DNA of 64,000 nt from Sphingomonas kyeonggiensis (lineage in GTDB: Bacteria > Pseudomonadota > Alphaproteobacteria > Sphingomonadales > Sphingomonadaceae), in NCBI RefSeq assembly GCF_014196745.1, contig NZ_JACIEH010000005.1, positions 214,836 through 278,835 on the forward strand. The letters run 5' to 3'. This document shows positions 16,694 through 24,448 of this stretch, in pieces. The notes beneath the pieces are model-generated. The model was not told the origin of the DNA. It saw nothing but the letters and a program-made list of their open reading frames with translations, and ran no database searches. Each line of letters opens with the position of its first letter. Within the stretch, counting starts at the first letter, position 1. Position numbers and translations under genes: made by a program.

Positions 16694-18405
16694 TCGGGAT
16701 CCTTCTTGTCGGCGTCCGGCCCCGCCCAGATCAGCGGAAGCAGTTCACGCTCGTCGATATCGCGGTTCGCATCCGGCACCACCCCGAGCAGCGAGCCGGT
16801 ACGGCTCACCACCCGCGCCACCACGGGCGCCACCGTCCAGGCGGCGGTCGTGCGATAGACGCCGATCGAGGGGTTGGATTTGGGCGAATCGAGCATTGCG
16901 ATCATGACATAGCGCGGTGCGTCGATGGGGAAAGCCGCCGCGAAGGTGGAAACGTTGCGACTCTTGTCATAACCACCGCCGGCGGCCGCTTCCGCGGTGC
17001 CGGTCTTGCCGCCAATGCGGAAGCCGGGCGCCTCGCCCTTTCGGCCGGTGCCCTTGAGCACGATCAGCCGGAGCAGCTGGCGCATCCGGTCGCTGGTCTC
17101 CTGCTTGAGCACGCGCTTGCCCTGGGGAGGATGCGCGGGATCGACCTTGCGCAGCGTCGCTGCATGCAGGATCCCGCCATTCACCATCGCGGCATAGGCG
17201 GTAGCGAGATGCAGTGGCGTCACCGCAATGCCGTGGCCGTAAGCGGTCGTCATCACCGTGATCCGGCCCCAGCTCACCGGCCAGAGCGGCTTGGCGCCGC
17301 CATCCAGCTCGATCTTCGGGCGCTGGTCGAACTCGAAACGGCGGAAGATCTCCTGCATCTTCTCCGCGCCCAGCTCGTCGGCGATGCGCGCGGTCGCTAT
17401 GTTCGAGGAATAGATCAGCGTTTCCGGGATGTTGAGCCAGCGGAACTGCTCGTCGCCCGGATCGTCGTGGATCTTGAAGCGGCCCACCTGCAGCGGCACG
17501 GTCGCATCGAAGCGGCGCGCCATCGAAGTGATGGTGCCCGTGTCGATCGCCGCGGCCACCGCGATCGGCTTGAAGGTCGAGCCGAGCTCGTAGACGCTCT
17601 GCGTCACGTTGTTGCGCGGTGGCGGACCATCGATCGCATTGGGATTGAAGGCCGGCAGCGAAGTCATTGCAATCACTTCGCCGGTCTGCACGTCGAGGAT
17701 CACGCCCGCGGCGCCGCGCGCCTGCAGCTGGTTCATCGCCGTGCCCAGCTCGTTCTCCAGCGCCGCCTGCACCCGCAGGTCGAGCGACAGCGCCACCGGC
17801 TGGCCGCGCTTGGCCGGGTCGCTCAGCTGCGCGTCGAGCACCCGCTCCATGCCGTAGCGGCCATGGCCGGTGCTATCGATATAGCCGAGCACGTGCGCAG
17901 CCAGGCTGGACTGCGGATAAAGGCGATCGTTCTCGCGCTGAAACTCGATCGCCGGCTGGCCCAGCGCATTCACCTGGCTGACCAGTTCGGGCATCGCCCG
18001 GCGCTTGAGATAGGCGAAGCCACTGCCCGAACGGAGGATCGCGAAATATTTCTCGGCGCTCTGGTCCGGGATCAGCGCGGCGAGCTTCTGCGCCAGCTCG
18101 GCCTTGTCGCCGATCACCTGGTTGGGATGGATCGCGATGGTCCAGCTGTCGATCGAGCGCGCCAGCGGGGCGCCGCGGCGATCGGTGATGTCGCCGCGCG
18201 GCGGCACCAGGCTGGTCGCGATCTCGCGCGCCGTTGCCGGCTCGGCCCAGACCGCAAGGAACGCCAGCTTTCCGATCACCACCAGCATGCCGAACCCGAA
18301 CAGGATCGACAGGATCATCAGCCGCACCTGGGCGGTGGCGACAAGCGCCTGCCGGGCATCGCCCGTACGGCCCTTGCGGGCCGGCGGGGCGACGACGACG
18401 ATCAA
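16690..18405 (-). CDS. ftsI: Septal peptidoglycan transpeptidase FtsI (PBP3)
   Basis: Class B penicillin-binding protein crosslinking septal peptidoglycan. The product has 571 residues. A short cytoplasmic tail, one transmembrane helix (about 28-52), the pedestal domain and a transpeptidase domain follow in order. Active-site motifs are STFK at 276-279, SSN at 333-335 and KTG at 467-469. The best start is TTG, which overlaps the ftsL-like stop as TTGA. No ATG lies before the transmembrane helix in this frame, so a rare start codon may lower its yield relative to neighbours; a GTG 26 codons in is an alternative. Confidence 0.95.
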   Translation of the reverse strand: MIVVVAPPARKGRTGDARQALVATAQVRLMILSILFGFGMLVVIGKLAFLAVWAEPATAREIATSLVPPRGDITDRRGAPLARSIDSWTIAIHPNQVIGDKAELAQKLAALIPDQSAEKYFAILRSGSGFAYLKRRAMPELVSQVNALGQPAIEFQRENDRLYPQSSLAAHVLGYIDSTGHGRYGMERVLDAQLSDPAKRGQPVALSLDLRVQAALENELGTAMNQLQARGAAGVILDVQTGEVIAMTSLPAFNPNAIDGPPPRNNVTQSVYELGSTFKPIAVAAAIDTGTITSMARRFDATVPLQVGRFKIHDDPGDEQFRWLNIPETLIYSSNIATARIADELGAEKMQEIFRRFEFDQRPKIELDGGAKPLWPVSWGRITVMTTAYGHGIAVTPLHLATAYAAMVNGGILHAATLRKVDPAHPPQGKRVLKQETSDRMRQLLRLIVLKGTGRKGEAPGFRIGGKTGTAEAAAGGGYDKSRNVSTFAAAFPIDAPRYVMIAMLDSPKSNPSIGVYRTTAAWTVAPVVARVVSRTGSLLGVVPDANRDIDERELLPLIWAGPDADKKDPE

Positions 18406-18971
18406 CGGAGTGCCAGCTTCTCGCGCTGGGCAAGCTTCTTCAGGTCGTCGATAGTCGAGGTGCTGAGCACACCCTTGTCGGCCATCGCCACCCGCTTGTC
18501 AGCCTTCTTCATGAGGTCGTGAAGTTCCCGGTCCTGCTGCGCCACGCTCTTGCCCGAAACCGGTTGAACCGGCGCGGGCGCCGCCTGCACCGGTGCCACG
18601 GCCGCCGTCGCTACCGCTGCGACAGGCTGAGCCGCAACCGCGCCGGTCGGAACGATCAGCGAAGCGTTCTGGATCTGCGCGGGCTGGTCCAGGCTGGCCA
18701 GCGCAGTCTCGTTCGCCAGATACTGCCCCGAAGTCGGCGCCGCAAGCGCCAGCACGTCGCCATTCCAGCGCTCGATCTGGGCCAGGTTGGCGCGGGTCTG
18801 GAACTCGGTCTCCAGCCCGCGGATATCCTTCTGCGCCTGGAGGATCGCGCCCTTCATCGCGTTGAGCTTGGCCTGCTCGGCCGCGCCGTGCGAATTGACC
18901 ATGTAGCATGCCGGCGCCACGACAACGGCGCAGAGGAGCCACCCCAGTCCCTTGAAGCTCTGAATCGCCAT
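18402..18971 (-). CDS. ftsL: FtsL-like bitopic division protein
   Basis: Protein of 189 residues with one N-terminal transmembrane segment (WLLCAVVVAPACYMV) and a coiled-coil stretch (AAEQAKLNAMKGAILQAQKDIRGLETEFQTRANLAQIERWN). An Ala/Val/Pro-rich tail follows. FtsL sequences diverge strongly. The assignment rests on topology, the leucine/glutamine coiled coil, and the rsmH-ftsL-ftsI position. The C-terminal extension of about 90 residues is longer than in E. coli FtsL. It starts one base after the rsmH stop and overlaps ftsI. Confidence 0.75.
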   Translation of the reverse strand: MAIQSFKGLGWLLCAVVVAPACYMVNSHGAAEQAKLNAMKGAILQAQKDIRGLETEFQTRANLAQIERWNGDVLALAAPTSGQYLANETALASLDQPAQIQNASLIVPTGAVAAQPVAAVATAAVAPVQAAPAPVQPVSGKSVAQQDRELHDLMKKADKRVAMADKGVLSTSTIDDLKKLAQREKLALR

Positions 18972-18972
18972 C

Positions 18973-19926
18973 TTACGCTACTCCTTCACTACCCCACGGC
19001 GCCGCCGCGGTGCGCAGCGCCACGCGCAGCGTCGCCGAACGGGCACGCGGATTACGGGCAACCTCCTCGTCGCTCGGCTTCACGGCCTTGGCGGGAGGTT
19101 CGAAACTGGGTTCGGCACGCGGGCCGACTGCCGGGCGGTGGCGCGAACCGGCGGGCTCGCTGCCGCTGCGCTCGCGCAGGAAGCGCTTCACGAGGCGATC
19201 CTCCAGGCTGTGGAAGGTCACCACCGCCAGCCGGCCGCCGGGCTTGAGCACGCGCTCGGCCGCGGCTAGGCCTTCCGCCAACTCGTCGAGCTCGCGGTTG
19301 ATGAAGATGCGCACCGCCTGGAAGGTCCGGGTCGACGGGTCCTTCTTGTCGTGCGGCTTGTAACCCAGCGCCTTGCGGACGACGTTCGCCAGGTCGGTGG
19401 TGGTCACCAGCGGGCGCGCACGCACGATCGCGCTGGCGACGCGGCGCGAGCGCGGTTCCTCGCCATATTGGTAGAGGATGTCGGCGATCTCGCTCTCATC
19501 CGCTTCGTTCAGCCACTCGGCCGCGGTCATCCCCTCGCCGGCCATGCGCATGTCGAGCGGCCCTTCCTGCTGGAAGGAGAAGCCGCGCTCGGCCTGGTCG
19601 AGCTGCATCGACGACACGCCGATGTCCATGGTCAGGCCGTCGACCGGCACCAGGCCGCGATGCTCGAGCTCCTGCTCCAGCTGGCTGAATGGCGCCTCGA
19701 TCAGGATCAGGCGGCCGTTCGCCGCGGCAACGAGGGTTTGGCCGCCTTCGATCGCACGGGGGTCGCGATCGAAGGCGGCCACCTCGGCACCCCGCTCGAG
19801 GATGGCGCTGGTGTAACCCCCCGCTCCGAAGGTACAGTCGACATGACGCTCGCCGGGCACGGGGGCGAGGCCGTCGACCACTTCGTGGAGCAGGACGGGA
19901 ATGTGGGGCTCGGTCGGGGAGCTCAC
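18973..19926 (-). CDS. rsmH: 16S rRNA (cytosine-N4) methyltransferase RsmH
   Basis: SAM-dependent enzyme methylating N4 of C1402 in 16S rRNA. The product has 317 residues from GTG (VSSPTEPHIPVLLHEVVDGL). SAM-binding segment VDCTFGAGGYTSAIL, motif FDRDPRAI and LTMDIGVSSMQLDQAERGFSF are family hallmarks, as is RTFQAVRIFINRELDEL. The GTG overlaps the mraZ stop as GTGA; the open frame further upstream lies inside mraZ. Confidence 0.97.
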   Translation of the reverse strand: MSSPTEPHIPVLLHEVVDGLAPVPGERHVDCTFGAGGYTSAILERGAEVAAFDRDPRAIEGGQTLVAAANGRLILIEAPFSQLEQELEHRGLVPVDGLTMDIGVSSMQLDQAERGFSFQQEGPLDMRMAGEGMTAAEWLNEADESEIADILYQYGEEPRSRRVASAIVRARPLVTTTDLANVVRKALGYKPHDKKDPSTRTFQAVRIFINRELDELAEGLAAAERVLKPGGRLAVVTFHSLEDRLVKRFLRERSGSEPAGSRHRPAVGPRAEPSFEPPAKAVKPSDEEVARNPRARSATLRVALRTAAAPWGSEGVA

Positions 19927-20408
19927 AGCGTGACTCCCTTGGCCTGACACAGATATTCGCAGATCTCGCGCAGCGTGGGGTCTGCGTCGGGATCGCCCAT
20001 CAGGCGCTCGGGCGCCCAGATGTCGAAGGTTTCGCCGCTGCCGTAGAACAGCGCCCATTTCTGGATGCCCGCCTTCATGCGGAAGAAGGGCGGGATCACG
20101 AAGCGACCGGAATCGTCGAACGGGGCCTTCTCGACCTGGCCGAAGGCGCGGCGCTTGGCGCGCGGGTCGGCGTCCTCGCCGCGATCGGCTGCCTGCTGCT
20201 CCTTGCGGTCGAGGCGCTCATACTTCTCCTTGGACCAGGAGAGGTCGTGCGCCGACAGGCACGGGTCGAAAGGATGCAGGCCAACCACGATCTGGCGGAT
20301 GTCGGAATTGCGCTCGGCGGCGGCGCGCAGGTCTGCGGGGATGGCGACACGACCCTTCTGGTCGACCGCCTGGAGCGCAAATCCCTCGAAGAGCTCCCTG
20401 TCCGCCAC
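19923..20408 (-). CDS. mraZ: Transcriptional regulator MraZ
   Basis: First gene of the dcw cluster; represses its own operon in E. coli. The product has 161 residues from GTG (VADRELFEGFALQAVDQKGR). Two SpoVT/AbrB-like half-domains are visible, with cores DQKGRVAIPADLR and DDSGRFVIPPFFR. A charged linker between them (KEQQAADRGEDADPRAKRR) is longer than in E. coli. Two TGGGG boxes with 10-base spacing lie about 170 bases upstream and are the expected type of target. Confidence 0.95.
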   Translation of the reverse strand: MADRELFEGFALQAVDQKGRVAIPADLRAAAERNSDIRQIVVGLHPFDPCLSAHDLSWSKEKYERLDRKEQQAADRGEDADPRAKRRAFGQVEKAPFDDSGRFVIPPFFRMKAGIQKWALFYGSGETFDIWAPERLMGDPDADPTLREICEYLCQAKGVTL

Positions 20409-20515
20409 GTCACTACCCCAATGGGCACGACTTTCCCGCCTCCGGAATCAACCCCCACGGTCGCTCCGGCGCTTTCGAACTGACGGAAAAAGGGCGTGCC
20501 CCCTCTTAAGCATTC

Positions 20516-20543
20516 TTTTTAGCAGAAATGCTCGGGGATTCAA
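20516..20543 (-). promoter_or_regulatory. Possible mraZ promoter
   Basis: On the minus strand TTGAAT (20543-20538) and TAAAAA (20521-20516) are spaced 16 bases apart, about 110 bases ahead of the mraZ start and about 30 bases downstream of the MraZ boxes. The elements are weak matches to sigma-70, so the call is tentative. Confidence 0.3.
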
Positions 20544-20573
20544 CGGGAGAATTGGGGATAGAGCGGGAATTTG

Positions 20574-20588
20574 CCCCACCAGACCCCA
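20574..20588 (-). promoter_or_regulatory. Two MraZ-box repeats
   Basis: On the minus strand the order is TGGGG, a 5-base spacer, TGGGG. E. coli MraZ binds TGGGN repeats separated by 5 bases upstream of its operon, so spacing and sequence match. Only two repeats are seen instead of three. Confidence 0.6.
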
Positions 20589-20897
20589 TTTTTGAGCGAT
20601 GTTTTACTTAGAATCGGCTTTTGTTCTCATCTGTTCTCGCGTTTCGCTCCGTAGAACCCGCAATCGCTACGGGTAATTCCTGAAAGTGGGGCCAAATCCC
20701 GCCGGATCCCGGGAAAACCGCCCAAGTGGCGCGGTTTCCCGGTTTTCCCCGCCCAGGGACTCGCGGACTTCCCAGCCGCTCCGCCAGACCAGAGCTTGCA
20801 AGGAACTGCAGGAATCCTGCGAGTCGCGGAAAGACCCGCGCCGGTTAACCAAGTTTCGCGATAAACAAGGCGCTTTCCGCCCCGATCGCAATGAAAT

Positions 20898-20906
20898 TGT
20901 GGATAA
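20898..20906 (+). promoter_or_regulatory. Single perfect DnaA box
   Basis: TGTGGATAA is the complement of the consensus TTATCCACA. It is alone, so it is not evidence of a replication origin. DnaA control of the division operon is possible but unproven. Confidence 0.4.
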
Positions 20907-21056
20907 ACGCACCGCATCTCCCCATCCAGGCCAAGCGTGCGGCATCGCAGACGCGACAGGGCACGTGACTCCAAGGACGGCCCCCCGGCCTTCACCGGGG
21001 AAAAGGATCAGGCTGGAAAGGAGCCGGACGGGACAAAATCCCCGACGCGCGCTACC

Positions 21057-21383
21057 TCAGCGAACTTCGCCGTTCTGCTGCGCCTCTTGCTGCCGCGCGA
21101 TCTCGGCGGCGTCGGTCTTCTCGGTGGAGGTCGTGCTGGGCGCGGCGCCGAGCTCGGCGAGGGGCTCTTCCTTGATCTTCTCGCCCAGCGTGTTGCCGAT
21201 CGCAGTCATGTTGGCGACGACGGCCGAATTGGAGGCACCGATCGCGGAGATCGCCTGCTCGCGGTTGGCGGAAGTGAAGACCGCGCTCGCAAGCACGATC
21301 AGCACCGCCACCATGGCGAGCCCCGTCAGACCAACGCGTACGCGCTGCATCGTCTGGGCAGTATCAGGCGAACCCACACTCAT
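21057..21383 (-). CDS. Small single-pass membrane protein, function unknown
   Basis: Protein of 108 residues. A short basic N-terminus precedes one transmembrane helix (VGLTGLAMVAVLIVLASAVF, about residues 17-36). The remainder is Ala/Glu/Gln-rich and probably periplasmic (IGASNSAVVANMTAIGNTLGEKIKEEP). No family was recognised. A good sigma-70-like promoter ends only about 7 bases ahead of the ATG and no Shine-Dalgarno is visible, so the mRNA may be leaderless. It lies 51 bases after cysK on the same strand. Confidence 0.7.
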   Translation of the reverse strand: MSVGSPDTAQTMQRVRVGLTGLAMVAVLIVLASAVFTSANREQAISAIGASNSAVVANMTAIGNTLGEKIKEEPLAELGAAPSTTSTEKTDAAEIARQQEAQQNGEVR

Positions 21384-21395
21384 ATCTGTTGCATA

Positions 21396-21424
21396 AATGT
21401 AACGCCGAACCGACCCATTGCCAA
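21396..21424 (-). promoter_or_regulatory. Sigma-70-type promoter for the small membrane protein
   Basis: TTGGCA (21424-21419) and TACATT (21401-21396) are separated by exactly 17 bases. Transcription would begin about 21389, some 6 bases before the ATG at 21383. Confidence 0.5.
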
Positions 21425-21434
21425 GATGGGTTGT

Positions 21435-22427
21435 TCACGCAGCGGCGAGCCACTCCGGCACCGGCAGGCCCTTGGCGGTTAGCCATTCGGCGTTGTAGAG
21501 CGTTGAAAGATACCGGAAACCCGTGTCGCACAGGATCGTCGCGATCCGCTTGCCCGGGCCGAGCCGCTTCGCCAGCCGCACCGCGCCCGCCACGTTGATG
21601 CCCGAGGAGAGGCCCAGGCAGAGCCCCTCTTCCTTGAGCAACCGCTCGACCCATTCCATGCCCTCGGCATCGGAGATGCGGAACTGGGCGTCGATCGGCG
21701 CGCCCTCGAGATTGCCGGTGATGCGGCCCTGGCCGATGCCCTCGGCGACCGAGCTGCCCTCGGCCTTGAGCTCGCCACAGGCATAATAGCTGTAAAGCGC
21801 AGCACCGTGCGGATCGCTCAGCGCGATGACGACCTTCTCGTCCTTGGCCTTGAGGCCCAGCCCGACGCCGGCGATCGTGCCGCCGGTGCCCGCGGCACAG
21901 GTGAAGCCGTCGATCCGGCCGTCCATCTGCGTCCAGATCTCCTCGGCGGTGCCGACGATATGGGCGCGGCGATTGGCGATATTGTCGAACTGGTTGGCCC
22001 AGATCGCGTTCGGCGTCTCCTCGGCGATACGGCGCGAGGTGTGGACGAAATGGCCGGGGTTCGAATAGGGCGCCGCCGGCACCAGCACCAGCTCGGCGCC
22101 GAGCGCCCGGAGGGTGTCCATCTTCTCGCGGCTCTGCGTCTCGGGCATCACGATGATCGTGCGATAGCCCTTGGCGTTGGCGACCAGCGCCAGGCCGATG
22201 CCGGTATTGCCGGCCGTGCCCTCGACGATGCAGCCGCCCGGCTGGATCGCCCCGCGCTCCTCGGCATCCTTGACGATGAACAGCGCGGCGCGGTCCTTCA
22301 CCGAGGCGCCGGGATTGGCGAACTCGCACTTGCCGTAGATGTCGCAGCCAGTGGCCTCGCTCGGCCCTTTCAGGCGCACCAGCGGCGTGTTGCCGATGAG
22401 CGCCAGCGTGTCGGATGTCGCATGCAT
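21435..22427 (-). CDS. cysK: Cysteine synthase A (O-acetylserine sulfhydrylase)
   Basis: PLP enzyme making L-cysteine from O-acetylserine and sulfide. The product has 330 residues from MHATSDTLALIGNTPLVRL. The PLP lysine lies in NPGASVKDRAA; EGTAGNTGIGLALVANAKGY is the substrate/phosphate region and AAGTGGTIAGVG holds the PLP phosphate loop. CysM-type enzymes are the main alternative. The start was chosen at the ATG preceding the conserved IGNTPLVRL; no strong ribosome site is visible. Confidence 0.9.
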   Translation of the reverse strand: MHATSDTLALIGNTPLVRLKGPSEATGCDIYGKCEFANPGASVKDRAALFIVKDAEERGAIQPGGCIVEGTAGNTGIGLALVANAKGYRTIIVMPETQSREKMDTLRALGAELVLVPAAPYSNPGHFVHTSRRIAEETPNAIWANQFDNIANRRAHIVGTAEEIWTQMDGRIDGFTCAAGTGGTIAGVGLGLKAKDEKVVIALSDPHGAALYSYYACGELKAEGSSVAEGIGQGRITGNLEGAPIDAQFRISDAEGMEWVERLLKEEGLCLGLSSGINVAGAVRLAKRLGPGKRIATILCDTGFRYLSTLYNAEWLTAKGLPVPEWLAAA

Positions 22428-22595
22428 GGGCGCTAGATGGAGGGGATTGCCGCGCACCGCAAGCAAGTGCTGACAGGGGCGCGAGAAGCACGGCTTTCCG
22501 CCTTTACGGAACCCTTATGCCCGGGCCCGAAATTCGTCTCGAAGCTTAACGGCCCCGCCCCCTATCTCGCACTCCGGTTCACAGATGGAGTGCAT

Positions 22596-22799
22596 ATGGT
22601 TTCGCGTTCCGAACACATCCTGCGCGTCGGCCAGGATACCGAAGGCCATTGGGTGGTGCAGGAGCAGGATGGCATGCTCGAGGGGCTGTTCCGCTCGCGC
22701 GATGCGGCGATCCGCTTCGCCCTGTCCGAGTGCCGCGCCTTTCCGGGCTCGCGCATGGTGCTGGCCACCACGCCGCTCCACTCGATCCTGTCGCACTGA
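22596..22799 (+). CDS. Small conserved hypothetical protein (68 aa-class)
   Basis: Protein of 67 residues (MVSRSEHILRVGQDTEGHWVVQEQDGML...). It reads like a compact beta-rich domain of the DUF2188 kind: HWVVQEQDG followed by a helix RDAAIRFALSEC. No signal peptide or membrane segment. GGAG lies 6 bases ahead of the ATG. It is divergent from cysK. Function unknown. Confidence 0.65.
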   Translation: MVSRSEHILRVGQDTEGHWVVQEQDGMLEGLFRSRDAAIRFALSECRAFPGSRMVLATTPLHSILSH

Positions 22800-22932
22800 T
22801 GCATGATCGCGCTGCTCGCACTCGCCTGCGCGCTGCTCGTCCGGCTTCCGACGAGCCCTGCGCCCCACCCCACCGCCGGATTCCGGGATCCCTGTCGCTG
22901 AGGACCCGCCCGATTTCCCAGGAGAAAGACCA

Positions 22933-23400
22933 ATGACCGCCACCCAATTCTCGCTCGGCGGGCTGCTGCGCCGCGCGGGCCTGTCGACCGAACCCGGAGG
23001 ATCGCGACACGGTCCTTGCGACGCCCGCATCGCCCGCGCACTCGCCGAATTCCGCAACCATGGCCACCGCTCGGTACGCATGCTCGACCTCGACTGCGCC
23101 GATGGCGGTCGCCTCCTCCGCGCTGCGGAAAAGGCCCGCGAGCTGGGCTTCGTCTCCATCGAGGGCCGCGGCGTATCGCTCTGGACCGCCGGTGTCCGCC
23201 ACGCCCGCTGGCAGGCCGAGCTTGCCGCCCACCCTTCCACCGACCTGCATTTCGAGATCGCCGAGCCGATCGCCGCGCTCGCCTCCGAGCATGACGGCGC
23301 CGCCGACCTGATCTTCCTCTCCGAAGCGATGCCCTACCCGTGCAGCCCGCTGGGCGGCGCGCTGGCCCGCCTCGGCGGCAAGGTACTCGCCGAGGGCTAG
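22933..23400 (+). CDS. Conserved hypothetical, methyltransferase-like fold
   Basis: Protein of 155 residues (MTATQFSLGGLLRRAGLSTEPGGSR...). The stretch RMLDLDCADGGRLLRAAEKARELGFVS resembles SAM-binding motif I of class I methyltransferases, with a second acidic strand end (SIEGRGVS). The usual glycine-rich loop is imperfect and the protein is short, so activity is uncertain. GGAG lies 8 bases ahead of the ATG. It converges on the next gene; the two stop codons share the palindrome CTAG. Confidence 0.7.
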   Translation: MTATQFSLGGLLRRAGLSTEPGGSRHGPCDARIARALAEFRNHGHRSVRMLDLDCADGGRLLRAAEKARELGFVSIEGRGVSLWTAGVRHARWQAELAAHPSTDLHFEIAEPIAALASEHDGAADLIFLSEAMPYPCSPLGGALARLGGKVLAEG

Positions 23401-23729
23401 GCGGGAACGCCCGCCCGGGCGAGATGCGCGTCGAGCCGGCCGCCGAACCACAGGAAGAACATCCGATAGTCCGAGACCAGCGACCAGAGCGGATAGGTGA
23501 AGGTCGCCGGCCGGTTCTTCTCGACGCCGAAATGCGCCGCCCAGGCAAAGCCGTATCCTGCCAGCGGAATCGCCAGCCACCACCACCAGCCCGCCCCGCC
23601 CAGTGCGAGCAGCAGGAACCACAGGGTCAGGATCGTGCCGACATAGTGCATCCCCCGCGTCCACGGCTTCGCATGCTCGCGCAGGTAGAAGGGCCAGAAG
23701 TCGCGATAGCTGCTGATCTTGTCTGCCAT
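23397..23729 (-). CDS. Mpo1-like (DUF962) membrane protein
   Basis: Protein of 110 residues with the family start KISSYRDFWPFYLREHAKPWTRGMHYVGT. Two to three hydrophobic segments follow (ILTLWFLLLALGGAGWWWWLAIPLAGYGFAWAAHF). The yeast homologue Mpo1 is an iron-dependent 2-hydroxy-fatty-acid dioxygenase; the histidines in REHAKPWTRGMHY and AWAAHFGVEKN match its conserved pattern. Such a role would fit an organism with hydroxylated sphingolipid acyl chains, but that is inference. Confidence 0.8.
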   Translation of the reverse strand: MADKISSYRDFWPFYLREHAKPWTRGMHYVGTILTLWFLLLALGGAGWWWWLAIPLAGYGFAWAAHFGVEKNRPATFTYPLWSLVSDYRMFFLWFGGRLDAHLARAGVPA

Positions 23730-23798
23730 GTCGTGAAGCTACACCCGTTTCGTCCCCTTGCAAGCCATGGTAGAAAGGCAGGCACCGGAGGTAGAAAG

Positions 23799-24065
23799 AT
23801 GGGCGCGCAGCTCAACATCAAGGACGCGGAGACGATCCGCTTGGCCCGGGAACTGGCCGAGGCGACCGGCCAGCCGATCACCCAGGCGATCCGCGCCGCG
23901 CTCGAGCGCGAGCTGCAGCGGCGTGAAGAGGAAATCCAGGAAACGATCCGCCGGGTCAACGAGATCGTCGCCGAGTTCCAGCACGACATGCCTGAGGAAT
24001 GGCGTGGCAAGACCTCCAGGGAAATCATGGACTCGATCTATGATGAGGACGGTCTGCCAAAATGA
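23799..24065 (+). CDS. vapB: VapB-type antitoxin
   Basis: Protein of 88 residues. The N-terminus (GAQLNIKDAETIRLARELAEATGQPITQAIRAALERELQR) is a ribbon-helix-helix domain of the PSK/VapB transcription factor family, which binds the operon promoter. The charged C-terminus (PEEWRGKTSREIMDSIYDEDGLPK) is the toxin-binding tail. GGAGG precedes the ATG. It overlaps the toxin gene by 4 bases (ATGA). Confidence 0.88.
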   Translation: MGAQLNIKDAETIRLARELAEATGQPITQAIRAALERELQRREEEIQETIRRVNEIVAEFQHDMPEEWRGKTSREIMDSIYDEDGLPK

Positions 24066-24448
24066 TTGTCGATACCTCGGCGATCATGGCGATCCTGCTC
24101 GACGAACCGGAAAAGCCTGACTTTGTCGAGAAGCTGGCAAGGGCCTTTGCCTGTCAGGTTTCGGCCGGCACCTGGATCGAGCTTTCGGCGGTTCAAGTCC
24201 GTGGCAATCGCGATTACCAACGTGCGCTGGCCGGACTGGTGGCCGAGTTCCGTATCGCGATTGCCCCTGTCACTGTCGAGCAGGCGAAGATCGGCCACGC
24301 CGCCTATCGGGAATACGGCCAGGGCTCCGGCCACCGAGCCCGCCTCAACTTCGGCGACTGCTTCGCCTATGCCCTGGCCAGGGCGACCGGCGAGCCCCTG
24401 CTCTTCAAGGGCGACGATTTCGCGCAGACCGACGTCATCGCCGCGTGA
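24062..24448 (+). CDS. vapC: VapC-type PIN-domain toxin
   Basis: Ribonuclease toxin of 128 residues, neutralised by VapB. The PIN domain starts MIVDTSAIMAILLDEPE with the first catalytic aspartate at residue 4. Other acidic residues lie in WIELSAV and LNFGDCFAYALA (conserved GDCF.YALA motif). Complete and apparently intact. Its stop overlaps the GTG of the next gene (GTGA), so the toxin-antitoxin mRNA probably continues into a DNA glycosylase. Confidence 0.9.
   Translation: MIVDTSAIMAILLDEPEKPDFVEKLARAFACQVSAGTWIELSAVQVRGNRDYQRALAGLVAEFRIAIAPVTVEQAKIGHAAYREYGQGSGHRARLNFGDCFAYALARATGEPLLFKGDDFAQTDVIAA

Larger units (their letters stand above)
20409..21056. other. 648-bp gap upstream of mraZ
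   Basis: No convincing gene. It holds the presumed mraZ promoter and MraZ boxes near its left side and a perfect DnaA box at 20898-20906. It also has a 7-bp long-range repeat GACTCGC (about 20759) with GCGAGTC (about 20819). Open frames inside lack codon character. Confidence 0.6.

Noticed and set aside
20509..20533. AGCATT/AATGCT hairpin in the mraZ leader as a terminator
   Set aside because: Stem of only 6 bp with a 12-base loop; overlaps the possible promoter.
22803..22901. Mini-ORF of 32 codons with a hydrophobic start
   Set aside because: No ribosome site and no way to judge it; likely chance.
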